Assembly (NCBI RefSeq): GCF_947623445.1
Contig: NC_135247.1
Location: 19,036,501 to 19,100,500 of the forward strand
Origin: Clavelina lepadiformis
Taxonomy: Eukaryota; Chordata; Ascidiacea; Aplousobranchia; Clavelinidae
Direction of reading: 5' to 3'
Length of the DNA stretch: 64,000 bases
Shown here: in pieces, positions 1-10,851 of the stretch
Layout: every line of letters starts with the position of its first letter
How positions within the stretch are numbered: the first letter of the stretch is position 1
Notes under the pieces: model-generated
Told to the model about the DNA's origin: nothing
Database searches by the model: none
What the model saw: only the letters and a program-made list of their open reading frames with translations
Program-made: the position numbers and the translations under genes

Positions 1-1344
1 GAAAAAGTCAGAGAGTATTCCGACTAACGCAAAAGCACAGAACTCTTGGATCTCCGGAAAAAGAGAACAATATCCGAGTCCCACGAGCACCAGCTCAAGG
101 AGGAGGTTCTTCAGGATCGAACATCCTTCGTGGCTCAGACCAAAAGCAATTCTTTTCTCCACATCCATGTGCGTTGGCGTGGCAACCACTGATTTCGTTA
201 TAACCAGAATGTTTTCAAGGCCAATGAAACACACAAGGTATGGAAATATCTCCCCACCATTGAGAGTTGGCGTGAGTCCTATGAGAGAGCACAGACCAAC
301 CGCCATCATCAAGGAAGCCATGACACTGACAACTGCAGAGAAGGCCATACCAATCTTGCTTTTAACATAATTTATTTTTCGAACAGAAAAGTAAATGTAG
401 CAGCCCAGTATGAAATACGTTGAGAGAAGCGGAATCAGGTCGTTAAACCGCATCTGTGGTTTGTAGTAAATATGAGTCACAATCTGGGAAAGATTTGCGC
501 AAACCTTGTCGCTCCCTGCACCGATTTCAATGGCACAGTCGTGGTAGTAACGATCCAAGCTTGGAGTCGAATACAAATTATGCAAATGGTCACGAAGGCC
601 ATCAATTAACTGGGGGTTATACCTTTTAAGAACAAGTGTGATTGCAAAAGATCCTTTATACTGCTTGTCTTTGGCACGACTGACATCACTTTGCTTAGAA
701 GGAACACCAAATAAGAGGTCCTTCACAGAAGAGGTTCGTTTGATTGACTTTCCTTTGTACTGATTGATCGTCTGCTGAATGTTGAAATCTTTCACAAATA
801 CATCCTGGTGGTTGTTCCAGTAAGCAGCAGGGGAAAGTAAGAGGCAGCCATCCTGCGGAAATAAGCTCTTTATGATCTGCTTTGATTTTATGACTGTGTC
901 AGTTACAAAGTAACAATCTTCAGCAATGGAAATGTTCTCCGATTTCAGAGAAAATTTTTTTATTTCACTGATGACAGAGAAAACTGTTGACAGTGATATC
1001 CTAAAATCTTCACTTTTGTCAGCTGATTTTCTTTCAGTGTAAGATTTTATCAAAAATTGCTGGATGTAAGCAGTTTGATTGGAAAATGAAAACCATTCAG
1101 GTGGATCTTTGGCTAATTTTGACGGAAATTCCTCTCCAACCTTATGACTCCTACCATGCATGTCTTGAGTTAGGGTGAAGATCTGTGTTGGTTCACTTCC
1201 AGGCAGAGGAAGATTGAGAAGAGGATAGCAACTCAGCAACACCATCACCGATGAGAAGAAAATTATTGTTACTGGATGCCGGGAGGCAAACAGCCCATAT
1301 TTGAAGAATACCAACTCCACTTGGTCATAAAGCCGGATGACCAT
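1..1344 (-). CDS. SCAP: SREBP cleavage-activating protein (SCAP), N-terminal part, cut by window edge
   Basis: SCAP is the sterol-sensing escort of SREBP from ER to Golgi. The minus strand is open without an intron for 1344 bp. It starts with a hydrophobic first helix after MVIRLYDQVELVFFKYGLF, followed by CYPLLNLPLPGSEP, which matches the vertebrate CYPLLKLPLPG segment. A lumenal loop with DLLFGVPSK follows. The sterol-sensing domain begins around residue 330 (LIPLLSTYFILGCYIYFSVRK, then GLENILVITKSVVATP and PEIQEFCAFALVG), collinear with human SCAP. The ATG at 1342-1344 fits the vertebrate start; the frame stays open a little further upstream. The rest of the sterol-sensing domain and the WD40 region lie outside the window. 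A 1.3-kb uninterrupted coding stretch contrasts with the many short exons of neighbouring genes. Identification is by recalled family similarity and is strong. Confidence 0.93.
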   Translation of the reverse strand, partial: MVIRLYDQVELVFFKYGLFASRHPVTIIFFSSVMVLLSCYPLLNLPLPGSEPTQIFTLTQDMHGRSHKVGEEFPSKLAKDPPEWFSFSNQTAYIQQFLIKSYTERKSADKSEDFRISLSTVFSVISEIKKFSLKSENISIAEDCYFVTDTVIKSKQIIKSLFPQDGCLLLSPAAYWNNHQDVFVKDFNIQQTINQYKGKSIKRTSSVKDLLFGVPSKQSDVSRAKDKQYKGSFAITLVLKRYNPQLIDGLRDHLHNLYSTPSLDRYYHDCAIEIGAGSDKVCANLSQIVTHIYYKPQMRFNDLIPLLSTYFILGCYIYFSVRKINYVKSKIGMAFSAVVSVMASLMMAVGLCSLIGLTPTLNGGEIFPYLVCFIGLENILVITKSVVATPTHMDVEKRIAFGLSHEGCSILKNLLLELVLVGLGYCSLFPEIQEFCAFALVGILSDFF

Positions 1345-3234
1345 AATTAATGCACTGGCCAGCAAATCAACATCATAGAAATAATTAAAACAAATTAATT
1401 TTTAAATGTTATGTTATACTATTCAGTAACATTTTAAATATTCCTAACAAAAATTTTTAATGTTTAATCTACTAGCATGTTAAGGACTATACAAATATAT
1501 ATGTATGTATCATTTAATATAGAAATTAGTCAAGGTGAACCCACAACAGACAGATTTCAAAAAACAGTACCTATTAGCCTGGAAACTATATTTTGGTTAT
1601 TTTACATAAAATTTGGCCTTCATTTCAAACCATCCATCATGCAGCCAGACAGTTGGTGAAAAAACTAAACTGGTCTTAGCTTCTTGGGCTATTTACTTTA
1701 AGCCTAGCCTACTCGAAAAAACTAAAATTTCTCACAGCCATTCCAGCACTGACTCTCGTTACGCAGATGCTTATGTCTATCACACAAGTGCAGAAGTGAT
1801 CGGTCTAGGCTAGAAACATGATTTGAATATTTGCTGTTCGTTTCTTACTTTATGTAAAATTAAGGATCCGGTCGAAGTCTGTATCTATGGGAATAACAAA
1901 AGTGGTTGATCCCATGCACAATATTCCGTGTAACAATTGGCTCATATCTATTCATCACCAGCCGCGCATGATTTACGGTGCCCGACTGGAAAGTACCGTT
2001 ACGGTAGTTTTTGACAAAATATCGGGCATGCAACGACAGAAGTTAAGGCGTAACGGCGGGTAATAACGCTTCAATTCTTTCTTTAGTTATTAAAACTAGT
2101 ATGGCGTTCGCCGTTCATAGAAGATAGAAACAAACTTGAATTTTGCCTTGATTACCGGTATTCATTTTACATCGGTGTGAAGGTGAAAAAGTTTAGCCTA
2201 GCGCGAACATTGATGAGTCTCATGCCTTCATGAGTGCACGTGCCACGCTTTCCACTATGGACCCTATGTTATACTGTAGGTCTATACCGTAGGTGACTAG
2301 GCTAGTCTGTTCTTACGAAAGTGCAGAGCTACGTAATAGTGACGTCAGTGGGTTATAGACAGTTAATATAGTTTAGTTCACTGTGAATATGAGGGTGGCT
2401 TTCACTACTACTACACTAAAATCAGCGCTCTAGCAGCACTAAACTAACACGTTGTGTGCGAAATGAAAACGAAAGACACGCTCCGGTCACGCCAACTCGT
2501 GACCAACAACAATGCCACTGCCAACAGTGGTAAATTCCACTTTTTAGCTTTCATTTACAGTACATCTACCGCCACCACGCAGTATTGTTTTGTTCGTGTA
2601 CGTCGCCACGAACGGTCGCCAAAATGTTTACAACAAATGGAGCATTGCGTATTGAAGCTGCACATTGTTTTCTTGTTTGCTGCGACGAGTTAGGTGCTAG
2701 TCTCTTACCTTTTTTCAATGAAACTGATAGTTACCATTGACACAAAAATTTAAATCTTAAACAAAGATATTTGCGGTTCGAATTACAGTTTGAGCAATAA
2801 AGTCATTGCATGCGATTAGGATAAGTTTAATTATCATTAATGCGGCAAAATTAAGCCTCTAACCCACGTATTCGGATAGAAGCACCTCCAATTCTACTTA
2901 GAAGCAGGAATTTTAACAAAAAGGCGGTGAAAATTGTTGTTTGATATACAGAAGTGAGCTTCTGCTGTAGTTCTTTCCGACGTTGCTTGTTCTGCTTAAA
3001 TGACTCTGCTTCAGGTTTACGACGTTTATAAACATCGTATCATAACTTTTATTTTTCGTCATCGTCAGTGGGGGAACGAAAAATAAAATGCTAACCATTA
3101 TAACGTAGAAACATCACAGTTTAGCCAGCAGACAATTACTGGAAAAAGCTGCAAAACCCAGGACTTAAAACGTGCAAGAATGATGTACAAGATAAAGATG
3201 AATAATGTTTAGCACGGCCATTAAACCCAACGTG
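1345..3234. other. Intergenic region upstream of SCAP
   Basis: No coding exon could be supported. The stretch should hold the SCAP promoter and 5' UTR. One palindromic TGACGTCA (CRE-like) lies near 2340. A short piece near 1990-2040 with repeated TACCG words resembles the ends of the element at 3235-3760 and may be a transposon scrap. Confidence 0.4.
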
Positions 3235-3760
3235 CATAAGTGGGCAGTACCGCAGCACTATAGCACCGAATTACTCTACCGCGGTACGTTTTCAGTACCG
3301 ATATCGGTACCGTCGCTACTTTTGACAAAAAGTACCGAATCTCTGTACCGAATTAAGTTACTTTTTTCAGGAAATTTCAGCTGGTCCCGGTACTCGGAAA
3401 TTTTCTAATGATAATTTCAAAATTTTAACAAATATGCTTTCAATAATACATGTTAATTAATCTTTAGGACTAGTTTTAGCATCTGTTGATCTTTTTTAAT
3501 CTAGAAATGTCAAGTAAAATAGCAAGCGATTAACGTCACATATGTTTTGACCTGGAGTAACCTTTACCGGGGGCATAATAGCGGCAAATATTACTTTTGC
3601 AGCAAAATTTTTTACATAAAAAGTACCGGTACCGAGTACCGACAAAGTACCCAACTAGTTTTTTAAAATAGTACCGAATACCGGAACTGTCGGTGCATTT
3701 TTTGCTCCGTACCGACACCGTTACGGACGTTAGTTTCAAAGAACCGACTGTCCACCTCTG
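3235..3760. mobile_element. Non-autonomous hAT-like element (MITE)
   Basis: The left end reads CATAAGTGGGCAGT and the right end, reverse-complemented, CAGAGGTGGACAGT: similar inverted termini with the CAGAGGTG start typical of many hAT elements. The interior is rich in GGTACCG/CGGTACC words near both ends, arranged in inverted orientation. I see no transposase reading frame and no clear 8-bp target duplication, so the copy is old or one boundary is slightly off. Confidence 0.5.
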
Positions 3761-4024
3761 TCAGCGAGCAAATAATAATAAATAAAAACTAAGTGTCACA
3801 GATAATTTTGGACATTTGTACAAGGTGGTAATTAAAAGCTGATAGTAGAAATACGCATCTGACGCGTTACAAAGGGACTAAGGTCAAACTGGAGGTATCC
3901 AAAGTTTTATATTTATACTCATTAACAGATTTACAATACCGTCGGCCTCACTCTCTCTCAGCGCTTTTGGGCGCATGTGTCATTGCAGGTTGGCTTCCCT
4001 TTTCAGCGTAAGTTGGATAACTAG

Positions 4025-4791
4025 TTGTTATATAAGATATCTATGGTATGTGCTCGACCGGGGGGGCTTCCCGTAATCAACGACAGTGACGTAAGCACGG
4101 ATAGACTGGCTTTATGGCAAGATTACTGCATTAAAGTAGATGAGGCATACGAACATAAAGAAAAAGATGAGATTTTAGAACCATTTCTGGCCTACAACAT
4201 CAACACCGATTTCCAACTGTGGCCAATTGGCAAGTTATGGAAGAAAGAATAGTTGCAACTAACTACGTACAAGGCAACATCGGGCAGATTTTAAGGAGCA
4301 ATTCGTCTTTGGTGGAGCGCAGTTTCACGCAAGCCCTGAATCAACTTCTACCTCGGACGAAAGATCTAAAATGAATGAGAACAAACGAGTTGTCTGTTGT
4401 GAACATTGTCACCTCTATACACGACATCGTCACACTGAGCACCAACGATATATTCCGCGAGACGTGCATGTCGCTGATGGGCAGCGCCACCACCCACGGC
4501 CTTCAAGATGACCTGCACACAGCCTTGACCTCGATTGCGCAGGAGAAACTTGAGCGAAAGCGACGGAAGAGTGGAAATCACTAGAAGAATGCAGCCATCA
4601 TGGTTGCGAATGCTAGGTACTGTATGGGGCATTAATTTCAACGTCTTTCCTCTCGTTTCATGAGCATGAAACTGTTATTTTTGACATTTGTGGATGCTGC
4701 ATTGCCCACAATTTTATTATAATTTATTTTTACAGTTGACACGGGATATTCTCAGTTTGACCTTGAAAGGAAGTTCATAGAAATGAGGTAA
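4025..4791 (+). pseudogene. Broken plus-strand host-like gene, unknown family
   Basis: A protein-like reading frame starts with MLYKISMVCARPGG and runs through DEAYEHKEKDEILEP and FQLWPIGKLWK to a stop at about 4250. It continues in another frame (VATNYVQGNIGQILRSN, SLVERSFTQALNQLL), crosses a stop near 4372 and goes on through IVTLSTNDIFRETCMSLMG to about 4584. A third segment reads QPSWLRML, then an intron of about 120 bp with a good acceptor (TTTTTACAG ending at 4735), then VDTGYSQFDLERKFIEMR and a stop at 4789-4791. A polyadenylation signal AATAAA lies at 4854-4859. The retained intron argues against a processed copy. At least one frame change and one stop interrupt the frame, so it is a decayed gene or contains sequence errors. 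I do not recognise the family. Confidence 0.4.
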
Positions 4792-5246
4792 GTTCAGGAC
4801 ATCTCTACGTACAAACTACCAACGTAGGTTTATATTAAAAAACCTCAACAGTCAATAAAGTCGTTTCTTGAAGCCAGTTTGATCGTGTGCTTCATCCAAG
4901 CAACCAACACTACATGTGCCAAGTGCAAACACGCAATGTGATCTATAATTACAAAAAGTTTTTGGTTGTTTGTTCAAGTTTGTTCTTCACGTTTTCAGCC
5001 ATACACGCTCCTCTATTAATAGTACTTGGTGCCGATATTGCAAAGCGTTGGTTTCTATGCGCAGTTTATCGACGAGCTTTACTCGTTAAATGCTGCATAA
5101 TAATAAGCCAGGGTGCTATCACATGTCAAATGAAGTCTAATACAAAACTTTTACTTCAGAGCATTCACACAAAGCAGAATTACAACCCAGTCTCTCCTGC
5201 TTGCAACGCATAACCGACAGTTTAATTTGACCGAGTTACAACAAAG

Positions 5247-6350
5247 CTATGGTTTAACGCCACTTTCATCAAAGCAGGATTTAGCTTCAGTTTGTTCTGA
5301 GCTATGAGGAGGATTGGACGCTCGATCATGTACCGGGTCCATTGACGAATCGTCAATATAATCTTCGTACAAGAGTTGGTCATCCGCGATTAAAGTTTCC
5401 CTCTCTTTGGTTCCCTCGTCCTTCCCGTAGAGTCCGATGAGTTTGGCGTTTGCTTCTAACAATGTCGTATCTGTGTTGGAGCCTAAAAACCTTGAAATAT
5501 GATGAAAACAAAACATTAAATCATGTGCTTTAGATTCAGTTAAAACTAAAAAATAACACAAAATACTTTTAAATTGTTGTATTTTTAGGCTAATTATCCT
5601 GAACTATACAAGCATCTCGGTTGCTAATACCTTGCCGATTCCTCGAAATTATTCAAAATAATTACGACTTCCACTCCACGATGGTAATACTTATGGTCTT
5701 TTTTAGGTATTTTAAGCAATGAGCAAACAGCATAAAATTTTCCTCCAAAATCAACATAAACATTCTGTTCTTGCATCTGAAAAATTGTAATAATATAACT
5801 CAGATGGTGGAATACAAACAGGGGCAGACATTTTTTTTTACATACAAACTAAATAGTGTTAGGCAACAATCCATCAATTATTTTACTTTTTCGTCAAAAT
5901 ATAGGATAATAAGTTCTTCATTTTTAGTTTAACGTGAGTGGTTGAATGAAGTTAAGCGTCACTGGGATGTTATTACCCTTGTAGTTAAACAAATTGGAAT
6001 TCTTACTTCAACTATTTTTCCGATGAGTTTCAAATTGGTGTGTTCTCCGACTTGAACAAAAGCAGAATGTCTCAACATCGTTGCAAATGATTCTGGTTGT
6101 GTCTGTAAATATATACGATGCCAATTTACAGCAAATATACATTGCACCCACAGTTAAAGTGACAACAATGAAGCACCTCTCTAACGGAGGTAGCTCCAAG
6201 CTTCTCAAGCAGTCTTGATGAATCGTGGATGAAATGTGCAGGCCCATTATAATATTTCACTTGATGATTTCCAAATGATCCAACACACGTCCTACGTAAG
6301 AGACATGAAAGTCTTCGTGAATGATAGAGACAGTTTCTAAACACCGACAT
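5247..6350 (-). CDS. MRPS28: Mitochondrial small ribosomal subunit protein MRPS28 (bS1m)
   Basis: Four exons join in phase: 6177-6350, 6007-6102, 5631-5776 and 5247-5490. The N-terminus is basic and fits a mitochondrial presequence (SVFRNCLYHSRRLSCLLRR). The core matches MRPS28 throughout: ESFATMLRHSAFVQVG, then VYVDFGGKFYAVC (human LYIDFGGKFHCVC), then SRFLGSNTDTTLLEANAKLIG (human [21 protein letters not shown]). The C-terminus extends roughly 60 residues beyond the last conserved block and is acidic (DDQLLYEDYIDDSSMDP), longer than in human. The ATG lies only 21 bp after the stop of the upstream gene, suggesting co-transcription and spliced-leader addition. Identification is strong from several collinear motifs. 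Confidence 0.92.
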
Positions 6351-6371
6351 GTTGCCACTGTGTTGAAACTT
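6351..6371 (-). promoter_or_regulatory. Probable spliced-leader trans-splice acceptor between two cistrons
   Basis: Between the TGA of the upstream small gene (6372-6374) and the MRPS28 ATG (6348-6350) there are only 21 bases. On the minus strand they contain TTTCAACACAG, a usable 3' splice site, leaving a 7-nt leader before the ATG. No room remains for a promoter or a 5' splice site. Short gaps of this kind with an acceptor just before the second ATG are the known layout of Ciona SL operons. The role here is inferred from spacing and the acceptor-like sequence. Confidence 0.55.
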
Positions 6372-6878
6372 TCACATCAAAGCACACACTTTGGACACAG
6401 TTTCAGGTTTTGGTATTTTGCTCACGTCTCGGACTAAAACTTTCTGATTTCCATGCGATGAATAACTGCAAAAAATATATAAAAAATCGGGTTCTCAGAA
6501 GTTACAAATGACAAAGTGGTGCAACAAGACATTTCATAAACTACTGCAAGTGCCAATTTATCAAGATATCATTATCATCAGTTTCAAAAAACTCACTCTT
6601 GCGTTCGTGAGCGCAACAAATAGTTTGTCGAATTACTTCCTTCAGAATTCTTCTCTTGTTGCTCAACCCAAATACAAAGTGAGGTATCCTGTCACAAAAT
6701 GAAGTTATTACCAGCAACATAATGCAAAATTCTCTTTAAATATACAAATTTATTAAAACATATATCCTATGAATACTATCAAGTTAAGTTTGGCACAAAC
6801 CTTGTATCGATTCTCGATGAACTTTAGTTCACTGGCAGTGAATGAGTTGGAGTCGTCCTGAGGGTTCTCTTCGCTCAT
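6372..6878 (-). CDS. Small 87-residue protein of unknown function, first cistron of an operon with MRPS28
   Basis: Three exons join with matching phases: 6801-6878, 6597-6688 and 6372-6465, total 264 nt including the stop. The protein starts MSEENPQDDSNSFTASEL, continues FIENRYKDTSLCIWVEQQEK and NYLLRSRTQ, and ends KIPKPETVSKVCALM. It is hydrophilic, with no signal peptide, membrane segment or motif I recognise. Consistent phases, good donors (GTTTGT, GTGAGT) and acceptors (GTGACAG, TTTGCAG), and the position just upstream of MRPS28 support a real gene. An alternative frame in exon 2 (IPHFVFGLSNKRR) is also open but does not join in phase. Confidence 0.6.
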
Positions 6879-7303
6879 GCAGTAACAACAAATGCAAAGT
6901 CATCCATTTTAGTAAACCCTAATTGCTAGATACCTTGGCACCACAATTTGCAGCAGTTGTGAAATCTTTTCAACTTTAACAATTTTGCTAATTAAAGTAT
7001 CAAAAACAGCCATGAAAAGTTACCAAGGATTATAAATGAAAACTTCAGCAATATTTTTGCATAGCAGTGAAGAACAACTTGGCAAATAAAAACCTCCATG
7101 CAATACAGTTATACATTAAGGCAACATTCCGTATGAAATTGGCATAATTGCAAAATACATGATTGTCTAAAAAATCACCCAAATACTCAAACTTCAATAA
7201 CTCATTAAAATGGTAATAAAAACACCTCGTAGTAAAAGCACATAATGTTACTTGTCCTATAAATATATGTATATACAACAATTTATCTAGATTTATTAGA
7301 TTT

Positions 7304-7978
7304 CTAGTTGTTGAGTTCATCAATCAGTTGTTGGAATGATGTCACAAACCATTTTGCATTTTCTTTGACGGGATTTCGGACAACATTTCCACCGAATCCA
7401 ATAAAAGCATCAGCAGGTGGTGAAGCCTCAAGGTCAGTGACACCATCTCCAATCATGACCAAGTTCTTATAATTATGTCTTTCTTTTAATATTGACATCA
7501 CACGGGGCTTCCCGCCGGACCGCGAGGTTGGGCACGATTCATCAAAACCTGCAAAATCTCCATTGAAAAAATATTTCAACTTGTTTGCAAAAATATTTTC
7601 TACAGGAATATCCAGGATTTTTGCAACAGGTTCTATGATTTCTTGCATTCCACCAGACACAAGATACACCTGGCAATTTCGAGATTTCAGAATCTTAACA
7701 AGCGTCTCAACTCCAGGTGTGAGTTGAGGTTTATGAGTCTCAATAAAACTTTTCATTTTTTGCGCTGTTGGATTCAATATTCCTAAACGAGCTTTTAAAG
7801 ACTCCTGAAACGAGACTGATCCTCCCATGGCCCGATTGGTCCAATCCTTCACCTCCTTTCCAAGTCCACAAAAAGATGCGAAGACGTCTATGCCCTCATC
7901 TTGACAGACAGTGCTATCAACATCCAAACACACCGCATCAGCGCTCCTCCATATTTCTTTAACTCCATTTTCATCCAT
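7304..7978 (-). CDS. PSPH: Phosphoserine phosphatase
   Basis: A HAD-superfamily hydrolase for the last step of serine synthesis, O-phosphoserine to serine plus phosphate. Motif I DVDSTVCQDEG holds the nucleophile and acid aspartates; RAMGGSVSFQESL matches the cap region (human RAMGGAVPFKAAL); motif II VYLVSGG has the serine; IFANKLKYFFNGDFAGFDE and SGGKPRV follow; motif III is MIGDGVTDLEA; and PADAFIGFGGNVVRNPVKENAKW matches the C-terminus. The preferred start is the second ATG (7976-7978, MDENGVKEIWRSADAV), which aligns with the human N-terminus; an in-frame ATG nine codons upstream (8005) is possible. The coding region has no intron, unlike the vertebrate gene. All catalytic motifs are intact. 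Confidence 0.95.
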   Translation of the reverse strand: MDENGVKEIWRSADAVCLDVDSTVCQDEGIDVFASFCGLGKEVKDWTNRAMGGSVSFQESLKARLGILNPTAQKMKSFIETHKPQLTPGVETLVKILKSRNCQVYLVSGGMQEIIEPVAKILDIPVENIFANKLKYFFNGDFAGFDESCPTSRSGGKPRVMSILKERHNYKNLVMIGDGVTDLEASPPADAFIGFGGNVVRNPVKENAKWFVTSFQQLIDELNN

Positions 7979-10851
7979 TGTCACTTTGATGAACAGCAAA
8001 TCCACAAATTTATAGAATCATATAACACAGTGTCAGGGTCTTGTCAAAACCCTACATAAAAAATAGTTAAAGGGTTTTAAAACAATATATAAAAACAAAT
8101 ATTACAATTGTTCGTTGTTAGAAACAACTTAGTTCTTCTGTCGTTGTAATTAACTACAAATTGAAAAAAGATAACAAAGTTTTGTGTGTAGGTTGACAGT
8201 TTTATTTATGAAGTGCCAAACTTTGTTATGGTAGAGCCAGCCTTTGTAAAGTTACGATTGTCACACAAGTTTTATTTGTTTTTAAAATTTTCATATCACC
8301 TTTCCCGAATTTGGAATCATTCATCAGGGCCACTGAACAAGAGCAAGCATCGTAAATACGTCGTCGAAGGCCGTTACGTGATTTCTTTTCTATTATTTCA
8401 TAACTCCTTCCCATTCACACAACTGGAGAGTAAAAATTTTGGCCTGATGGTGTGCACGGAAGCAATTCTTTGTTTATTTATTATAAATTGACATGAAGAT
8501 AAAAACGTTTGGTAAAAACCTTTCCGCTATTTTAGGACCAGACTATATTTTTTGGCCTTTTCCAACAAGATCTAGGGAGCGTAAGTGCGCACTCACTGGT
8601 GAAAAACCTGCTATATAGAACTCATGTTCACCTTTTTGATGACGATTTGCACTTTTTAGTGTCACAAAAATCTCATCCGCATGTGATACAGTTAAAGCCG
8701 TAAAACATTTGGTAGGCTGGCAATTTTGTCATTCGTTCATTGCTTCTTGGAACTACTTATTGAAAGTAAATATTTTATAAAACAGACCGTACCAGAGTCT
8801 GTGTATCTGTCAGCATTTGTAATCTCAATTTGACCCACATGGAAACAAATTACAACACACTTATAAGCATAGTATTGAAACATTACGTAACAGTTTTACT
8901 TTGCTTTAAGCGCACGTTTACGCTGCAGTTAAACTACAGAAGGCCAAATGCTACCGGATTTGATTTCCAGTTGCGCTACCTTTTTAATTTTCTTGACCAT
9001 GGTGTGAACGATGCCAACGTTTGTTGAGTGATCTTGATGAACAATTCTTAAATCGGGTGATACAAAAAATGTTTGTGTTTATCGGAACTTGCACAAAGAC
9101 AAGATCAATTGACGAGGTTGGAGCGATGAGGAATCATCACAAGTTTAAGTTCTGGAAAAACTTTCCTCAATCCGAGAATAAAGTTTGTGACATTATACCA
9201 TAGTAGTTTATCGGGCGACTTTTCATGCTATTCACGTTACCGCAGTAAGGCCTATATTATAGGCTATATTGTCTGGTTAAACTCTTTCTTGTCGATTTTA
9301 TGGGTGTGTGATATGCTTCGTTTGAAAGCGAATGGAGTGTTACATTGCCAATATAATTAAAAATATTGACAAAAATTTGCTTTCAATCTTATTCACCACA
9401 CACCAGTGCGCGGAGTACAAGAATATCATATCCTGACCTACAGGTTATTTCAGGTCCTATTTGAAAATTTGTGATGCATTTGTTTTAAAATCGACCTTGG
9501 GATCCGGACAACACTAAGTGCAATCGTGAACAGGAACAATTCTTCTTTCTGTGATAAACTGACATTGTTTCTAACAAGGTACACCATGAATACTTGCATT
9601 AAACATTTGAAAACACAAACAAAGTCAATTTCATTTAAAATCAATCTCCGGACACGAAAAACAGAGAGTGGAATCGTGTACATTGTTTTGAACAAAATAC
9701 TTCTTTCTGTGCTTAAAATAAACACTTGTAAACGCAAGGGAGTCAACTTCTATTGTATTGTTTATTTTTCATCATTAACTGTGAGGAGCGAAAGTTAGGA
9801 TGTTAACCGTTGTAGTTATAGCACAATAAAACAAATGCTCACGAGCAGGTATTAGCCCAAAAAGAGTAACATAGAATATATGTGAGCCGCTCGGAAAGTT
9901 AAAAGACTCCGTGAGAACGAGTAAGGAAGGTCGCGTTTTTACCCAGTGAGCACAAGCTGTCTTCAGAATCCCAACTTCAATTGTTGAACTCGTCTGCTCG
10001 AACAACCAATACGTACGATATATATATAACGAGCAAATAACACGCGTAGCAGTAATCAACGCAGAGACGATTTAAAGTGATATGTCCAAATGAAGACAGA
10101 ACCCCCGCTTGGTGACCCCGTGGCCGCCACATATGTTTGACGATAAGGAAATTATGAAAAACTGCGATGGTGTTGTAGCTTATTACTAACCTCATAGTCT
10201 TATAGTTATTTTCGTACGCGCATATCTAAAACATGCAGTTTTCAGATCAGCAAAAGTCTTTGCAGCAACATTTTCACAATCACGCAACATATTGCTTGAA
10301 AGCAAGCACCAGTTGTAGTGAGAATGATAAAATTATTCAATGTTTGCTAAATTTTAATTGTTCCCTGCTACCTCTACGCAGTAGTTAAAATGAATTCAAA
10401 ATTTGCATCGGAAATGTTAAAAGTTTAGATGATATTGAATGCAAAATCTAAGCAAAATAATACCCCATAGAAGAGTGTCAGGTTGTTATTGGTTAATATG
10501 AGATCTCCTTTTTTTGGTCGGGTTCGATTGTTCTGTCTTTTATCAACAGAGCAGTCGAAACAGACCCAAACATTTGTGAGCAAATTTCACCGGAAATGTT
10601 TTGTGTGAAATTGTTCTTTGCATTAAGTGTTTATTTGTCAATTCAAAACTAATTTCTCAGGCGTACATTAGCACCATCTTGCGGCAGAAGTAAAATAAAT
10701 TCGACTTATTTCGTTTGCCAATGCACAGTGGAGCGGCGTTCTTTTGCATAATTTTCAAATGAATAGGCAGTATAGGCCAATTGCCAGCAGCTGAACGCCC
10801 ACTGTTGACCAGTGACTATCACTGCCATAGAACTATTAAGAAAGTTTAGGG
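7979..10851. other. Intergenic region with a diverged direct duplication
   Basis: No gene could be supported over about 2.9 kb. The open frames on either strand lack recognisable domains and splice partners. Around 9480-9770 two diverged copies of a segment of about 150 bp lie in tandem, sharing TCCGGACA, AATCGTG, CTTCTTTCTGTG and AGTCAA-TTC words in the same order. The remainder looks like plain AT-rich spacer and should contain the PSPH promoter. Confidence 0.4.

Noticed and set aside
2454-2693. 79-codon plus-strand frame near the SCAP promoter
   Set aside because: No domain, no splice signals and composition like the surrounding spacer.
4366-4641. Minus-strand 91-codon frame overlapping the broken plus-strand gene
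   Set aside because: No motif; the plus strand has the acceptor, final exon and polyadenylation signal.
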